Origin: Methylosinus sp. H3A
GTDB taxonomy: Bacteria > Pseudomonadota > Alphaproteobacteria > Rhizobiales > Beijerinckiaceae
Length of the DNA: 64,000 nucleotides
Direction: 5' to 3'
NCBI RefSeq assembly: GCF_015709455.1
Contig: NZ_JADNQW010000005.1
Span: 2,046,001 to 2,110,000 of the forward strand
The notes beneath the pieces are model-generated. The model made no database searches and was not told the origin of the DNA. It worked only from the letters and a program-made list of their open reading frames with translations. Positions 36,798 to 45,470 of the stretch are shown in pieces. The first letter of the stretch is position 1. Each line of letters opens with the position of its first letter. The translations under genes and the position numbers were made by a program.

Positions 36798-37596
36798 CGA
36801 AATCGATGAAGCCATCGATTGGCTGGGCGCTCCCGTCGACTGCGGCGCATGTCCGCACAATGAGCTGCTGGCCGAGGGCCGCTGCATACCGCTCCGAGCC
36901 TGCTTGTTCGATCGCTATGCGCGCCGAATCGATCGGTTCTTCGACTGGAATCCCGAGATCGCGCGCCACTATCTCGCACATCCCTATTTTGAAGTGCGCT
37001 CCTGCGCCGCAAAGGCGGCAGAGATATTTCTTCTGCCCGCGCTGCTCGACGACCCCGAGGAGGCGGTTCGCTGGAGCGCGGCGCGGCGGCTGCCGGACCG
37101 CTATCTTCTCAAGCTTCGCAATGATCCACATCGCGAGGTGAGGATAAGAGTCGCGCATCGCCTCGATCCGGTCGATCTTCTGCCGATGATCGAGGATCGC
37201 GATTATTACGTGCGCCAAGTTGTCGCGCGACGCATATCGCCCGATCTTCTCGTTCTGATGATCGACGACGACGACGTCGAAGTCCGGCGCGTCGTGGCGG
37301 AGCGCATCTCGCCTCAGGCGCTGAAGCGAATTACGACCGACATCGACGCTGGCGTGCGCTTCGAGGCGGCGCAGAGGCTCGATGCGACCCAGCTCCCCGA
37401 TCTCATCGGCGATCCGGATTGGCGTGTCCGCTATGAAGTGGCGCGCCGCGCCGCTCTCGGGGACATACAGCCGCTGCTCTCGGACGTGGATCCGATCGTG
37501 CGGGAAACTGCCGAAGCGCGGCTCGGCAAGACGCCGGATCCTTCCGGCAAGAAGGTTTTCGAGCGCAACCACAGTCACATCGAGGAACGGATATGA
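36787..37596 (+). CDS. 4Fe-4S leucine-rich-repeat-variant (LRV) protein, second copy
   Basis: A 269-residue protein with the Cys cluster C19-X2-C22-X10-C33-X5-C39 followed by LRV helical repeats (DDPEEAVRWSAARRLPDRYL and similar). The spacing of the four Cys is the same as in the LRV protein next to nifA, showing common descent. The ATG at 36787 lies inside the end of the TPR gene; earlier frames have no family look. The C-terminal tail is more charged than in the first copy. Confidence 0.85.
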   Translation: MSTDEIDEAIDWLGAPVDCGACPHNELLAEGRCIPLRACLFDRYARRIDRFFDWNPEIARHYLAHPYFEVRSCAAKAAEIFLLPALLDDPEEAVRWSAARRLPDRYLLKLRNDPHREVRIRVAHRLDPVDLLPMIEDRDYYVRQVVARRISPDLLVLMIDDDDVEVRRVVAERISPQALKRITTDIDAGVRFEAAQRLDATQLPDLIGDPDWRVRYEVARRAALGDIQPLLSDVDPIVRETAEARLGKTPDPSGKKVFERNHSHIEERI

Positions 37597-37889
37597 GCAA
37601 CATCAACCGTGACGACGGCTCCGTCGAGCTCAACGACCCGCCGGTCTTCAACTATGGCGAAAAGGTCAAGTCGAAAAAGGTGGTGCGAAACGACGGAACC
37701 TTCGCCGGCAAGGACGTCGGCGAAGTTCTCGTCAAAAAGGGCGAGATCGGCTACGTCTCGAGCATCGGCACATTTTTGCAGCAATTCTACATCTATGGCG
37801 TCGAATTCGTGGATACCGGCTATAAAGTCGGCATGCGCAAAAAGGAGCTCGAGGCCGTCGAGACCGTGACCGACGAGGCCGCGCGATGA
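37593..37889 (+). CDS. nifZ: Nitrogenase P-cluster maturation protein NifZ
   Basis: A 98-residue NifZ-domain protein with FNYGEKVKSKKVVRNDGTF, EVLVKKGEIGYVSSIGTFLQ and YIYGVEFVDTGYKVGMR. NifZ helps form the second P-cluster of the NifDK protein. Starts in a four-base overlap with the LRV gene and ends in a four-base overlap with a second, shorter NifZ-like gene. The downstream C-terminal extension seen in some NifZ is not fused here. Confidence 0.92.
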   Translation: MSNINRDDGSVELNDPPVFNYGEKVKSKKVVRNDGTFAGKDVGEVLVKKGEIGYVSSIGTFLQQFYIYGVEFVDTGYKVGMRKKELEAVETVTDEAAR

Positions 37890-38113
37890 GCATCCGATAT
37901 GATTGGGGCATGCGGGTGCGCGCGACCGTCGATCTCTTCAATGACGGCTCGCATCCGGGGCACGAACCGGATGCGCTGCTCGTCAAGGCTGGCGATCCGG
38001 GCGAGATCGTTCAGATCGGCGAGCATGTCGAGAGTGATACGCCGGTCTATATCGTGGAGTTCGGCGAAAAGGTGGTGATCGGTTGCCTTCAGGAGGAGAT
38101 CGAGCCGGTCTGA
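37886..38113 (+). CDS. Small NifZ-like protein
   Basis: A 75-residue protein with the same strand pattern as NifZ: WGMRVRATVDLFNDG, LLVKAGDPGEIVQIG and PVYIVEFGEKVVIGCLQEE. Some NifZ proteins carry two such units in one chain; here they are separate and overlapping genes. It may act with NifZ as a heteromer. Confidence 0.8.
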   Translation: MSIRYDWGMRVRATVDLFNDGSHPGHEPDALLVKAGDPGEIVQIGEHVESDTPVYIVEFGEKVVIGCLQEEIEPV

Positions 38114-38188
38114 CGCGGCGATTTTTCACACGACTCGCGGTATGAACATTGCTAAACCACAAGGGTCAACCTAACAGCGAGGCGCAAT

Positions 38189-38401
38189 GTGAAAGTCATG
38201 ATCCGCAGAGGCTCCGACGGCATTCTTTCGGCCTATGTGCCGAAGAAGGATCTCGAAGAGCCGATCGTCGAACAGCAAAGCCCCCAATTGTGGGGCGGCA
38301 CGGTGACCCTCGCCAATGGTTGGATACTTCAGCTGCCGGAAATGGCTGCGGAGACTTCGCTTCCGATCACAGTCGAAGCAAAAAAAGTGAGTGGAGACTA
38401 A
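38189..38401 (+). CDS. nifT: Nitrogen fixation protein NifT/FixU
   Basis: A 70-residue protein with the family opening KVMIRRGSDGILSAYVPKKDLEE and the central LWGGTVTLANGWILQLPE. The start is a GTG; the only nearby ATG, at 38187, is out of frame and is followed at once by a stop. NifT is widely conserved beside nif genes but its role is not established. The stop is two bases before the next gene. Confidence 0.9.
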   Translation: MKVMIRRGSDGILSAYVPKKDLEEPIVEQQSPQLWGGTVTLANGWILQLPEMAAETSLPITVEAKKVSGD

Positions 38402-38403
38402 AA

Positions 38404-38667
38404 ATGCCGATCGCGACGGAGCAACTCGAGGCGATCGACGCGACGCTCGCGACGGCGGCCGCCGATCAGGCGGCCGTTTCCGCTCTGAGACAAGTCGCGG
38501 CCGGCCTCACGGCGATGAGATGCGACAAGGCGGACATCCAGGACGAGACGCCGTTTCGCAGCTATGAAAACTGCGATCTGTTCCTGATCGACGCACGCGA
38601 TCACTGCGTCAAGATCACGGCGGATCCGTCTGTCGCCACTGGATTGGTGGTTGCCCCGAAAAGGTGA
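38404..38667 (+). CDS. Small nif-cluster protein of unknown function
   Basis: An 87-residue protein from the ATG at 38404. The first half is Ala-rich and helical (IDATLATAAADQAAVSALRQ), the second half has strands and two Cys (MRCDKADIQDE, YENCDLFLIDARDHCVKI). It resembles small nif-cluster proteins known only as uncharacterised families, possibly DUF6129, but I am not sure of that name. It is tightly packed between nifT and the DegT-like gene, two and six bases from them. Confidence 0.65.
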   Translation: MPIATEQLEAIDATLATAAADQAAVSALRQVAAGLTAMRCDKADIQDETPFRSYENCDLFLIDARDHCVKITADPSVATGLVVAPKR

Positions 38668-38673
38668 GCGAGC

Positions 38674-39825
38674 ATGAAGACGACCATTCTGCCGATGAAT
38701 GATCCGGACCTCGCCCAGAGCGATCTGGACGCGGTGGTCGAGACGATTACTTCGCCGCGACTCTCCTCGGGCCCCAAAGTCGAAGAGTTCGAGGCGGAAT
38801 TCGCGAATTATCTCGGCAGGAAACATGCGATCGCGGTCTCCAGCGGCACGATCGGCCTTCTGCTCACGCTGCGCGCCTATGGAATAGGCCCAGGCGATGA
38901 AGTCGTCGCCTCGGCCCATTCTTTCCGCGAGACCACCCATGCCATCGCGTTGACGGGCGCGCGTCCGGTGTTCGCAGACATCGACTATTGGGCGGGCACG
39001 CTCGCGCCGGAGAAGGCGGAAGCCGTCATCACCGAGCGCACCAAGGCTATAGTCGCCGGCAACAGCAATGGTCATCCCGCGCCCTGGGAGTCCTTTCGCC
39101 AGCTCGCCGAAGCGAAAAAGCTGGTTCTGATCGAAGATTCGACCGAGGCGATCGGCTCGATCTACAAAGGCAAGCTGGTCGGCTCCTTCGGCGATTGCTC
39201 TGTCTTCGACTTCTCGCAGCCGGGCGTCATCGCCTGCGGCGAGGGGGGGATGATCGTCACCGACGACGACGATCGCGCCTCCGCGATCCGCAATCTGCGC
39301 AGTCGTCGCGTCGCGGAGCGCTCGTCGGTCGTGCTCGGCGCCTACCCGCCCATGCAGGCGGCGATGAGCGACATCACCGCGGCGCTCGGGCTCGCGCAGT
39401 TTCGGCGCCTGGAGCTGCTGCTCGCGCGGCGGACGCGCGTCGAGCGCTGGTTCTATCAATATGTGAAATCCTTCGAAGGGATCAAAGATCCCTATATCGC
39501 GCCGGATGTCGACGAAGTTCACTGGTTCCTCTACGTCGTCCATCTGGGCACGCGCTTCTCGCGCTCGAGCCGCGACCAGATTATCGAAGACCTTCAGACA
39601 GAAAAAATCGATGCGGCGGCCTATTCGCATCCGTTGCATCTCCAGCGCTATTATTTCGATCTCGGCTATCGTCGCGGCAATTTCTTCGTGACCGAGAAAG
39701 TCGCCGATCGCGCGGTCGCGCTGCCGTTCCATGCGCATCTCACCGAAAATCAGATCGCCTTCATCGTCGGCACGATGAAGGACGCTTCGATCAATATCGG
39801 CGCAGGCGCGGCGATCTATCTCTGA
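38674..39825 (+). CDS. DegT/DnrJ/EryC1-fold protein lacking the PLP lysine
   Basis: A 383-residue protein of the DegT/DnrJ/EryC1/StrS aminotransferase family: AVSSGTIGLLLTLRAYGIG, IEDSTEAIGSIYKG and FGDCSVFDF are clear family blocks. In active members the segment reads as xxxxK followed by ITTGEGG; here it is FSQPGVIACGEGG, and the residue aligned to the PLP-binding Lys is Gly184. The Asp of IED that would contact PLP is kept. It is therefore probably not a transaminase; it could bind a sugar, a cofactor or be structural. It ends the nifB-to-nifT unit. Confidence 0.85.
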   Translation: MKTTILPMNDPDLAQSDLDAVVETITSPRLSSGPKVEEFEAEFANYLGRKHAIAVSSGTIGLLLTLRAYGIGPGDEVVASAHSFRETTHAIALTGARPVFADIDYWAGTLAPEKAEAVITERTKAIVAGNSNGHPAPWESFRQLAEAKKLVLIEDSTEAIGSIYKGKLVGSFGDCSVFDFSQPGVIACGEGGMIVTDDDDRASAIRNLRSRRVAERSSVVLGAYPPMQAAMSDITAALGLAQFRRLELLLARRTRVERWFYQYVKSFEGIKDPYIAPDVDEVHWFLYVVHLGTRFSRSSRDQIIEDLQTEKIDAAAYSHPLHLQRYYFDLGYRRGNFFVTEKVADRAVALPFHAHLTENQIAFIVGTMKDASINIGAGAAIYL

Positions 39826-40013
39826 GAAGCGCGCCGGCCAGCGGCTGGCGTGTCGCTTTCCGCGATGTCATTGTCGTGAAACCGACGCTGCTGCGACGTG
39901 AGTGGCTCACAGCGGCCGGGGCGCGGTGAGGCGCCTCCCCCAATCTTCCGAATTTACAAGCGCTTGTCGGCGCAAAGCGCGTCTTCGCGCCGCGATCGAC
40001 TCTAAATTTAGAG

Positions 40014-40029
40014 TGGTTCGAAACTTGCT
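40014..40029 (+). promoter_or_regulatory. Sigma-54 -24/-12 promoter of the ferredoxin-SIR2 unit
   Basis: TGGTTCGAAACTTGCT keeps TGG, CG at the right place and TTGCT, with GG and GC ten bases apart. Predicted transcription starts near 40040, 33 bp before the ferredoxin ATG. Only a near match to a NifA site (TGT-N10-ACG at 39872) is seen upstream. Confidence 0.75.
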
Positions 40030-40072
40030 GGTCAAAGGTTGTGAGGACCTTTGGCAAGGAGGAGTGAACGAC

Positions 40073-40378
40073 ATGCCGGTACTGACCATTCTGCCGTCAG
40101 GCAAAACCATCGAGGCCGAGCAGGGCAGCAGACTTCTGGACGCAATACTCGCGGCTGGAGAGAGCATATCCAGCAAGTGCGGAGGCGAGGCCAAATGTGG
40201 CACCTGCCACCTCTTCGTCCAGGACGGAAGGAAGAGCGTGTCGAAAACGACTCGCGCCGAAAACGAGCGATTGGATTCGATCGTCGGTGTGGGTTCGAAA
40301 TCGCGTCTCGCTTGCCAAGTCAATTTCGGAACCGAAAACGTCACGGTCGAGCTTCTCGGCTTCGACTCCGGTCGCTGA
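40073..40378 (+). CDS. Plant-type [2Fe-2S] ferredoxin, nif-linked
   Basis: A 101-residue ferredoxin with the cluster motif SSKCGGEAKCGTCHLFV and a later Cys in LACQVNF. It resembles the plant-type ferredoxins found in nif regions, such as Rhodobacter FdxC, which can give electrons to nitrogenase or to assembly enzymes. The ATG at 40073 has CAAGGAGGAG upstream. It is the first of four genes that end in a terminator near 41984. Confidence 0.9.
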   Translation: MPVLTILPSGKTIEAEQGSRLLDAILAAGESISSKCGGEAKCGTCHLFVQDGRKSVSKTTRAENERLDSIVGVGSKSRLACQVNFGTENVTVELLGFDSGR

Positions 40379-40397
40379 AAACCGAAGGGGAATCAAA

Positions 40398-40613
40398 ATG
40401 AGCGACAAATCTGTCATCATTCACGTCCGTTTCTTCAACGACGGCACCGTCCTGGAGATCGGCGAACGTCCCGCAGGCCTGTCCAGCCAGGAGTGGTTCA
40501 CCAAGCTGACGAACGCCTACGCCATGGACTTCATGGCCCTGTCCGGCGGTCGCGGCGCGTTCAAGCTGACGCCGGAAGAACTCGACGCGGCAAAGAGCGC
40601 AACTCTTCAGTGA
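40398..40613 (+). CDS. 71-residue nif-linked protein of unknown function
   Basis: A 71-residue protein that I do not recognise. It opens with IIHVRFFNDGTVLEIGE, followed by WFTKLTNAYAMDFMALSGGRG and a helical C-terminus. No Cys and no membrane segment. It lies 19 bp after the ferredoxin with AAGGGG as ribosome site and is followed by the SIR2-like gene. Confidence 0.7.
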   Translation: MSDKSVIIHVRFFNDGTVLEIGERPAGLSSQEWFTKLTNAYAMDFMALSGGRGAFKLTPEELDAAKSATLQ

Positions 40614-40653
40614 CAAGCCTTGCATACCGGGTTCGACGAGAGGAGATACACAA

Positions 40654-41553
40654 GTGCTGAGCGCAATCAAAACGGGGTTTGAGCGAGGCCTCGTGATTCC
40701 CTATCTCGGACCCGGCGTGCTCACGCTGGCGACAGACGGGATCCCGATTCCCGCCTCCCCCGAAGAATTGGTCGTGCAGCTGACCAAAGCTGCGACAGTG
40801 CCGCACAAGATTCGCAATAATCTGACGGCCGCCGCGCAATACATCGAGAATTTCAAACACCGCAAGACGATCGCCGCGGCGATGAACAAAGCGTTCGAGC
40901 AGACGCCCGAGCCGAGCGTCCTGCACAAATGGCTCGCCGAACGCCCGCAATTGCCGCTCGTCGTCAACGCCTGGTACGATGACCTGCCACAAAAGGCGTT
41001 GGCGGTGAGAAAGAATTGGGGAAGCGTCCAGGGCGTGTCGCAGGCCGAGCACTTCGGCTATTGGGTCAACTACTTTCGCGCCGACTCGTCGCTCGTTCCC
41101 AATAAAGAGTTCGTACGCGACGGCTCCGGCGCGAAAGCGCCTGCCGAAGCGCCGCCGGAAACTCTGTCCTGGGAAACACTGCTCTACCAACCGATCGGCT
41201 CTGTCACGCCAGCGTCGAATTATGTCATTTCGGACTCCGACTATGTCGAAGTCCTGACAGAGATCGACATACAAACGCCGATTCCCGAGGTTGTGCAGTC
41301 TATCCGCAAGGGCCGCAGCTTTCTCTTCCTCGGGTGCCGCTTCACGACGCAGCTCGAGAGAAATTTCGCCCGCCAGATCATGAAGCGCTCGTCCGACCAA
41401 CACTGGGCGGTGATCGAAGGTCCGCTGACCAAAAACGAGGCGAAATTCCTCGCGGAGCAGAAGATCGAGCGGATCGAGACGCCAATCGCCGAATTCGTCG
41501 CGAGTCTCATCGGCCAGCCCGTGCCCGCCTCGACTGCCGACGCGGCGGCTTGA
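40654..41553 (+). CDS. SIR2-like protein, nif-linked, with altered catalytic positions
   Basis: A 299-residue protein with a GTG start and a GAGGAG site. The fold resembles SIR2-family proteins used in bacteria as NAD-binding or NAD-cleaving modules: GLVIPYLGPGVL at the N-terminus for the usual GAG loop, NNLTAAAQYIENFK, LHKWLAERPQLPLVVNAWYDD for the usual TTNYDD, GSVTPASNYVISDSDY, and the C-terminal RSFLFLGCRFTTQLERNF. The glycine loop has GPGV, the Asn of TTN appears as VNAW, and the catalytic His before GSV is replaced by Pro-Ile. A NAD hydrolase role is thus doubtful, a NAD- or nucleotide-binding role possible. It is in a sigma-54 unit with two ferredoxins. Confidence 0.75.
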   Translation: MLSAIKTGFERGLVIPYLGPGVLTLATDGIPIPASPEELVVQLTKAATVPHKIRNNLTAAAQYIENFKHRKTIAAAMNKAFEQTPEPSVLHKWLAERPQLPLVVNAWYDDLPQKALAVRKNWGSVQGVSQAEHFGYWVNYFRADSSLVPNKEFVRDGSGAKAPAEAPPETLSWETLLYQPIGSVTPASNYVISDSDYVEVLTEIDIQTPIPEVVQSIRKGRSFLFLGCRFTTQLERNFARQIMKRSSDQHWAVIEGPLTKNEAKFLAEQKIERIETPIAEFVASLIGQPVPASTADAAA

Positions 41554-41596
41554 ACGTAGCCGGGTGCGTTTGGCATAGACTATTCAGGAACCGAAA

Positions 41597-41929
41597 ATGC
41601 TCGAAGATCTTCCGGTAGTGTTCAAATACCATGTGTTCACCTGCTTTCAACAGCGGCCGCCAGGACATCCGCGCGGCAGTTGCACGACCTCCGGCGCAAA
41701 GCCGCTGTGGGACCGCCTGCAGGCGAAGCTCGGGGCGCAGCCGCTTCCCGACGTCTCGATGACTGCGACGGCCTGCCTCGGCTTTTGTCGCGCCGGTCCG
41801 CTGATGGTCGTCTACCCGCAGGGCGTTTGGTATGCGCCGCGCACACCGGAGGACATCGACGAAATCGTACAATCGCATTTTATCGATGGAAATCCGGTAG
41901 AGCGATTGATCATCGTGCCGCAGCTCTGA
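41597..41929 (+). CDS. Thioredoxin-like [2Fe-2S] ferredoxin (Shethna type)
   Basis: A 110-residue thioredoxin-fold ferredoxin: FTCFQQRPPGHPRGSC gives the first two Cys and ATACLGFCRAGPL the last two, followed by a WYAPRTPEDIDEIV segment. The family includes the Fe protein-linked ferredoxin of clostridia and the 2Fe-2S ferredoxin encoded with nif genes of Azotobacter. It can carry electrons or form protective complexes. It ends the ferredoxin-SIR2 unit, before a terminator. Confidence 0.9.
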   Translation: MLEDLPVVFKYHVFTCFQQRPPGHPRGSCTTSGAKPLWDRLQAKLGAQPLPDVSMTATACLGFCRAGPLMVVYPQGVWYAPRTPEDIDEIVQSHFIDGNPVERLIIVPQL

Positions 41930-41954
41930 CGCGACAGACCAAAATGATCCGAGA

Positions 41955-41984
41955 CGCCCGCGTTGCCGCGGGCGTTTTCGTTTT
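41955..41984 (+). terminator. Rho-independent terminator of the ferredoxin-SIR2 unit
   Basis: CGCCCGCG-TTGC-CGCGGGCG (41955-41974) followed by a T-rich tail TTTTCGTTTT. It closes the transcript 25 bp after the last ferredoxin gene. Confidence 0.9.
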
Positions 41985-42015
41985 CGTTAGACCGCAACAT
42001 CAAAGCAATTGGACC

Positions 42016-42048
42016 AAAACAAAAAGGCCGGAGCGATCGCCCCGGCCA
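42016..42048 (-). terminator. Rho-independent terminator after the receiver gene
   Basis: On the minus strand the stem GGCCGG...CCGGCC (42026-42047) is followed by TTTTTGTTTT. It lies 29 bp after the receiver gene's stop. Confidence 0.85.
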
Positions 42049-42076
42049 TTGCCGCTTCCGATAGAGAATGTTCGGG

Positions 42077-42502
42077 TCAGAGCACGTTCAGCGGAATCGC
42101 GACGCCTTGACGGCGGCCCAGAAGAACGTCGACCTTCTGACGCACGAATTCCACCGTCAACGGCTTGACGATATAGCCATGGGCCCCAGCCGATTGGCTT
42201 TCTTTGCCGAAGCCGCTCTGCAGAGAATCGACGATCACCAGCACTTTCACGCCTGCGATCCGCTTTGGAATGTCGGCCAAAATCGCCAGGCCCGCGGCCT
42301 TCACGACGTTTTCCGACAGAATGAGAAGGTCCGGCTTATTCGACGCCGACTTCTCGATCGCCGCGTCGAGCGTGCCGATCTCATGTGTCTCATATTCGTC
42401 GTGCAGCATGAACTGAAGCGCCGCCCGAATGATCTCGTCGTCGTCGACGACGAAAATGCGCTTGTTTTCGACCGCCCTGGACGTTTCGACGCCGATTTGC
42501 AT
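42077..42502 (-). CDS. Single-domain receiver protein lacking the phosphoacceptor Asp
   Basis: A 141-residue CheY-like receiver between the ferredoxin-SIR2 unit and nifH. The acidic triplet Asp20-Asp21-Asp22 (FVVDDDEIIR) and the conserved Lys (GYIVKPLTVEFVRQK) are kept, but the phosphorylation site reads PDLLILSENVV, so Ser63 takes the place of the Asp. There is no output domain. It may be a pseudo-receiver that binds a partner independently of phosphorylation. The start at 42502 fits the family; an extension to 42568 would cover the Cys-rich leader of unclear meaning. It is convergent to the upstream unit and divergent from nifH. Confidence 0.8.
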   Translation of the reverse strand: MQIGVETSRAVENKRIFVVDDDEIIRAALQFMLHDEYETHEIGTLDAAIEKSASNKPDLLILSENVVKAAGLAILADIPKRIAGVKVLVIVDSLQSGFGKESQSAGAHGYIVKPLTVEFVRQKVDVLLGRRQGVAIPLNVL

Positions 42503-42651
42503 CTCGTCTGCTCCGTGGTTTACCTGCCCTCTTTCTAAGCAATCGGTATGCCGTGAGGAATGAGACATTGTTCCGACGACATGTCCGAATCTTACAATGC
42601 TTCCGAACGAGCCTGTCGCCTAATTGCCCTTCGTCCGATTCCGAGCATGAC

Positions 42652-42667
42652 TGTCGGCTTTGACACA
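42652..42667. promoter_or_regulatory. NifA upstream activator site of nifH
   Basis: TGTCGGCTTTGACACA matches TGT-N10-ACA. It is about 85 bp upstream of the nifH -24 element, a typical distance. It could also act on the divergent receiver gene. Confidence 0.8.
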
Positions 42668-42690
42668 CCCCCCGAGGCGGGCTCCGCTAA

Positions 42691-43797
<1,107 letters not shown>

Positions 43798-43802
43798 TTC
43801 GC

Positions 43803-43850
43803 CTGAAAGTTGAAGGCCCGGCCTCGAACGGGGCCGGGCCGATCTTTCAG
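43803..43850 (+). other. RNA hairpin between nifH and nifD
   Basis: CTGAAAG at 43803 pairs with CTTTCAG at 43844-43850, enclosing the stem GGCCCGGCC/GGCCGGGCC. No T run follows. Such hairpins in other diazotrophs set the 3' end of stable nifH mRNA, so that NifH exceeds NifDK. Confidence 0.75.
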
Positions 43851-43878
43851 ATTGGCCTAATTGGAAAGGGATGGCGTC

Positions 43879-45345
43879 ATGAGCCTGGCTCAACCCGAAT
43901 CGATCGAAGACCTCAAGGCGCGCAATAAGGCGCTGATCAAAGAGGTCCTCGAAGTTTATCCTGAAAAAACCGCCAAGCGCCGCGCGAAGCACCTCGGCAC
44001 CTTCGAGGATGGCAAGCCGGATTGCGGCGTCAAGTCCAACATCAAGTCGATCCCCGGCGTGATGACGATCCGTGGCTGCGCTTACGCCGGTTCGAAGGGC
44101 GTCGTGTGGGGCCCGATCAAGGACATGATCCACATCAGCCACGGCCCGGTGGGCTGCGGTCAATATTCCTGGGCGTCGCGCCGTAACTACTACATCGGCG
44201 TGACCGGCATCGACACCTTCGGCACGATGCAGTTCACCTCGGACTTCCAGGAAAAGGATATCGTTTTCGGCGGCGACAAGAAGCTCGCCAAGCTGATCGA
44301 CGAAATCCAGGAGCTGTTCCCCCTCAACAAGGGCATCTCCGTCCAGTCCGAGTGCCCGATCGGCCTCATCGGCGACGACATCGAGGCTGTCTCCAAGGCC
44401 AAGACCAAGGAGTACAACGGCCACACGATCGTTCCGGTGCGCTGCGAAGGCTTCCGTGGCGTGTCGCAGTCTCTCGGCCACCATCTGGCCAATGACGCGA
44501 TCCGCGACTGGGTGTTCGACAAGATGGAGGGCAAGCCGGCCCTGTTCGAGCCGACGCCTTACGACGTTGCGATCATCGGCGACTACAACATCGGCGGCGA
44601 CGCCTGGTCTTCGCGCATTCTGCTCGAAGAAATGGGCCTGCGCGTCGTTGCGCAGTGGTCGGGCGACGGCACGATCGCGGAGCTGGAAGCGACTCCGCGC
44701 GCGAAGCTGAACGTCCTGCACTGCTACCGCTCGATGAACTACATCTCCCGTCACATGGAAGAAAAGTACGGGGTTCCGTGGGTCGAGTACAACTTCTTCG
44801 GACCGTCCAAGATCGAGGAGTCGCTGCGTAAGATCGCCAGCCACTTCGACGACAAGATCAAGGAAGGCGCCGAGCGCGTCATCGCCAAATATCGCCCGCT
44901 GATGGAGGCGGTGGTCGCGAAGTACCGTCCGCGCCTCGAAGGCAAGAAAGTCATGCTGTTCGTGGGCGGTCTTCGTCCCCGTCACGTGATCGGCGCCTAC
45001 GAGGATCTCGGCATGGAGATCGTCGGCACTGGCTACGAGTTCGGCCACAACGACGACTATCAGCGCACGACCCACTATGTGAAAGACGGCACGTTGATCT
45101 ATGACGACGTGACCGGCTACGAGTTCGAGAAGTTCGTCGAGAAGATCCAGCCGGACCTCGTCGGTTCGGGCATCAAGGAAAAGTACGTCTTCCAGAAAAT
45201 GGGCGTGCCCTTCCGTCAGATGCACAGCTGGGACTACTCGGGCCCCTATCACGGCTATGACGGCTTCGCGATCTTCGCTCGCGACATGGACATGGCGATC
45301 AATTCGCCGGTCTGGAAATTCGCCAAGGCGCCTTGGGCGGCTTGA
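43879..45345 (+). CDS. nifD: Nitrogenase molybdenum-iron protein alpha chain NifD
   Basis: A 488-residue MoFe alpha subunit. P-cluster ligands are visible as Cys67 ([10 protein letters not shown]), Cys93 ([10 protein letters not shown]) and the Cys of [11 protein letters not shown]. FeMo-co ligands are the Cys of [10 protein letters not shown] and the His of [12 protein letters not shown]. Arg and Gln residues around FeMo-co are in the usual blocks. The sequence is that of a standard Mo-dependent type, without the changes of VnfD or AnfD. The ATG at 43879 is used, with GGAAAGGG upstream. Confidence 0.99.
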   Translation: MSLAQPESIEDLKARNKALIKEVLEVYPEKTAKRRAKHLGTFEDGKPDCGVKSNIKSIPGVMTIRGCAYAGSKGVVWGPIKDMIHISHGPVGCGQYSWASRRNYYIGVTGIDTFGTMQFTSDFQEKDIVFGGDKKLAKLIDEIQELFPLNKGISVQSECPIGLIGDDIEAVSKAKTKEYNGHTIVPVRCEGFRGVSQSLGHHLANDAIRDWVFDKMEGKPALFEPTPYDVAIIGDYNIGGDAWSSRILLEEMGLRVVAQWSGDGTIAELEATPRAKLNVLHCYRSMNYISRHMEEKYGVPWVEYNFFGPSKIEESLRKIASHFDDKIKEGAERVIAKYRPLMEAVVAKYRPRLEGKKVMLFVGGLRPRHVIGAYEDLGMEIVGTGYEFGHNDDYQRTTHYVKDGTLIYDDVTGYEFEKFVEKIQPDLVGSGIKEKYVFQKMGVPFRQMHSWDYSGPYHGYDGFAIFARDMDMAINSPVWKFAKAPWAA

Positions 45346-45370
45346 TCGACTGAGTTGCAAACGCTCTCTT

Positions 45371-45397
45371 CGCGAACGGGGGCTTCCCCCGTTCGCG
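45371..45397 (+). other. Perfect 12-bp stem hairpin between nifD and nifK
   Basis: CGCGAACGGGGG-CTT-CCCCCGTTCGCG is a perfect 12-bp stem with a three-base loop. No T run follows, so it is more likely an RNA-stability or processing element than a terminator. It lies 25 bp after the nifD stop. Confidence 0.75.
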
Positions 45398-45470
45398 TTG
45401 GAGAGACCGAGGCCGGGTCGCCGCCTCGGTCCGAGAGGGCGGGAGCTCGCGGACAACGAGGGGAATCGAC

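Noticed and set aside
39956..39967. Perfect 12-nt palindrome ACAAGCGCTTGT before the ferredoxin promoter
   Set aside because: It fits neither the NifA site nor the FNR/FixK box; it may be a regulator site but nothing else supports it.
42582..42596. A second NifA-like site TGTCCGAATCTTACA upstream of nifH
   Set aside because: The spacing between TGT and ACA is nine, not ten; the site at 42652 fits exactly.
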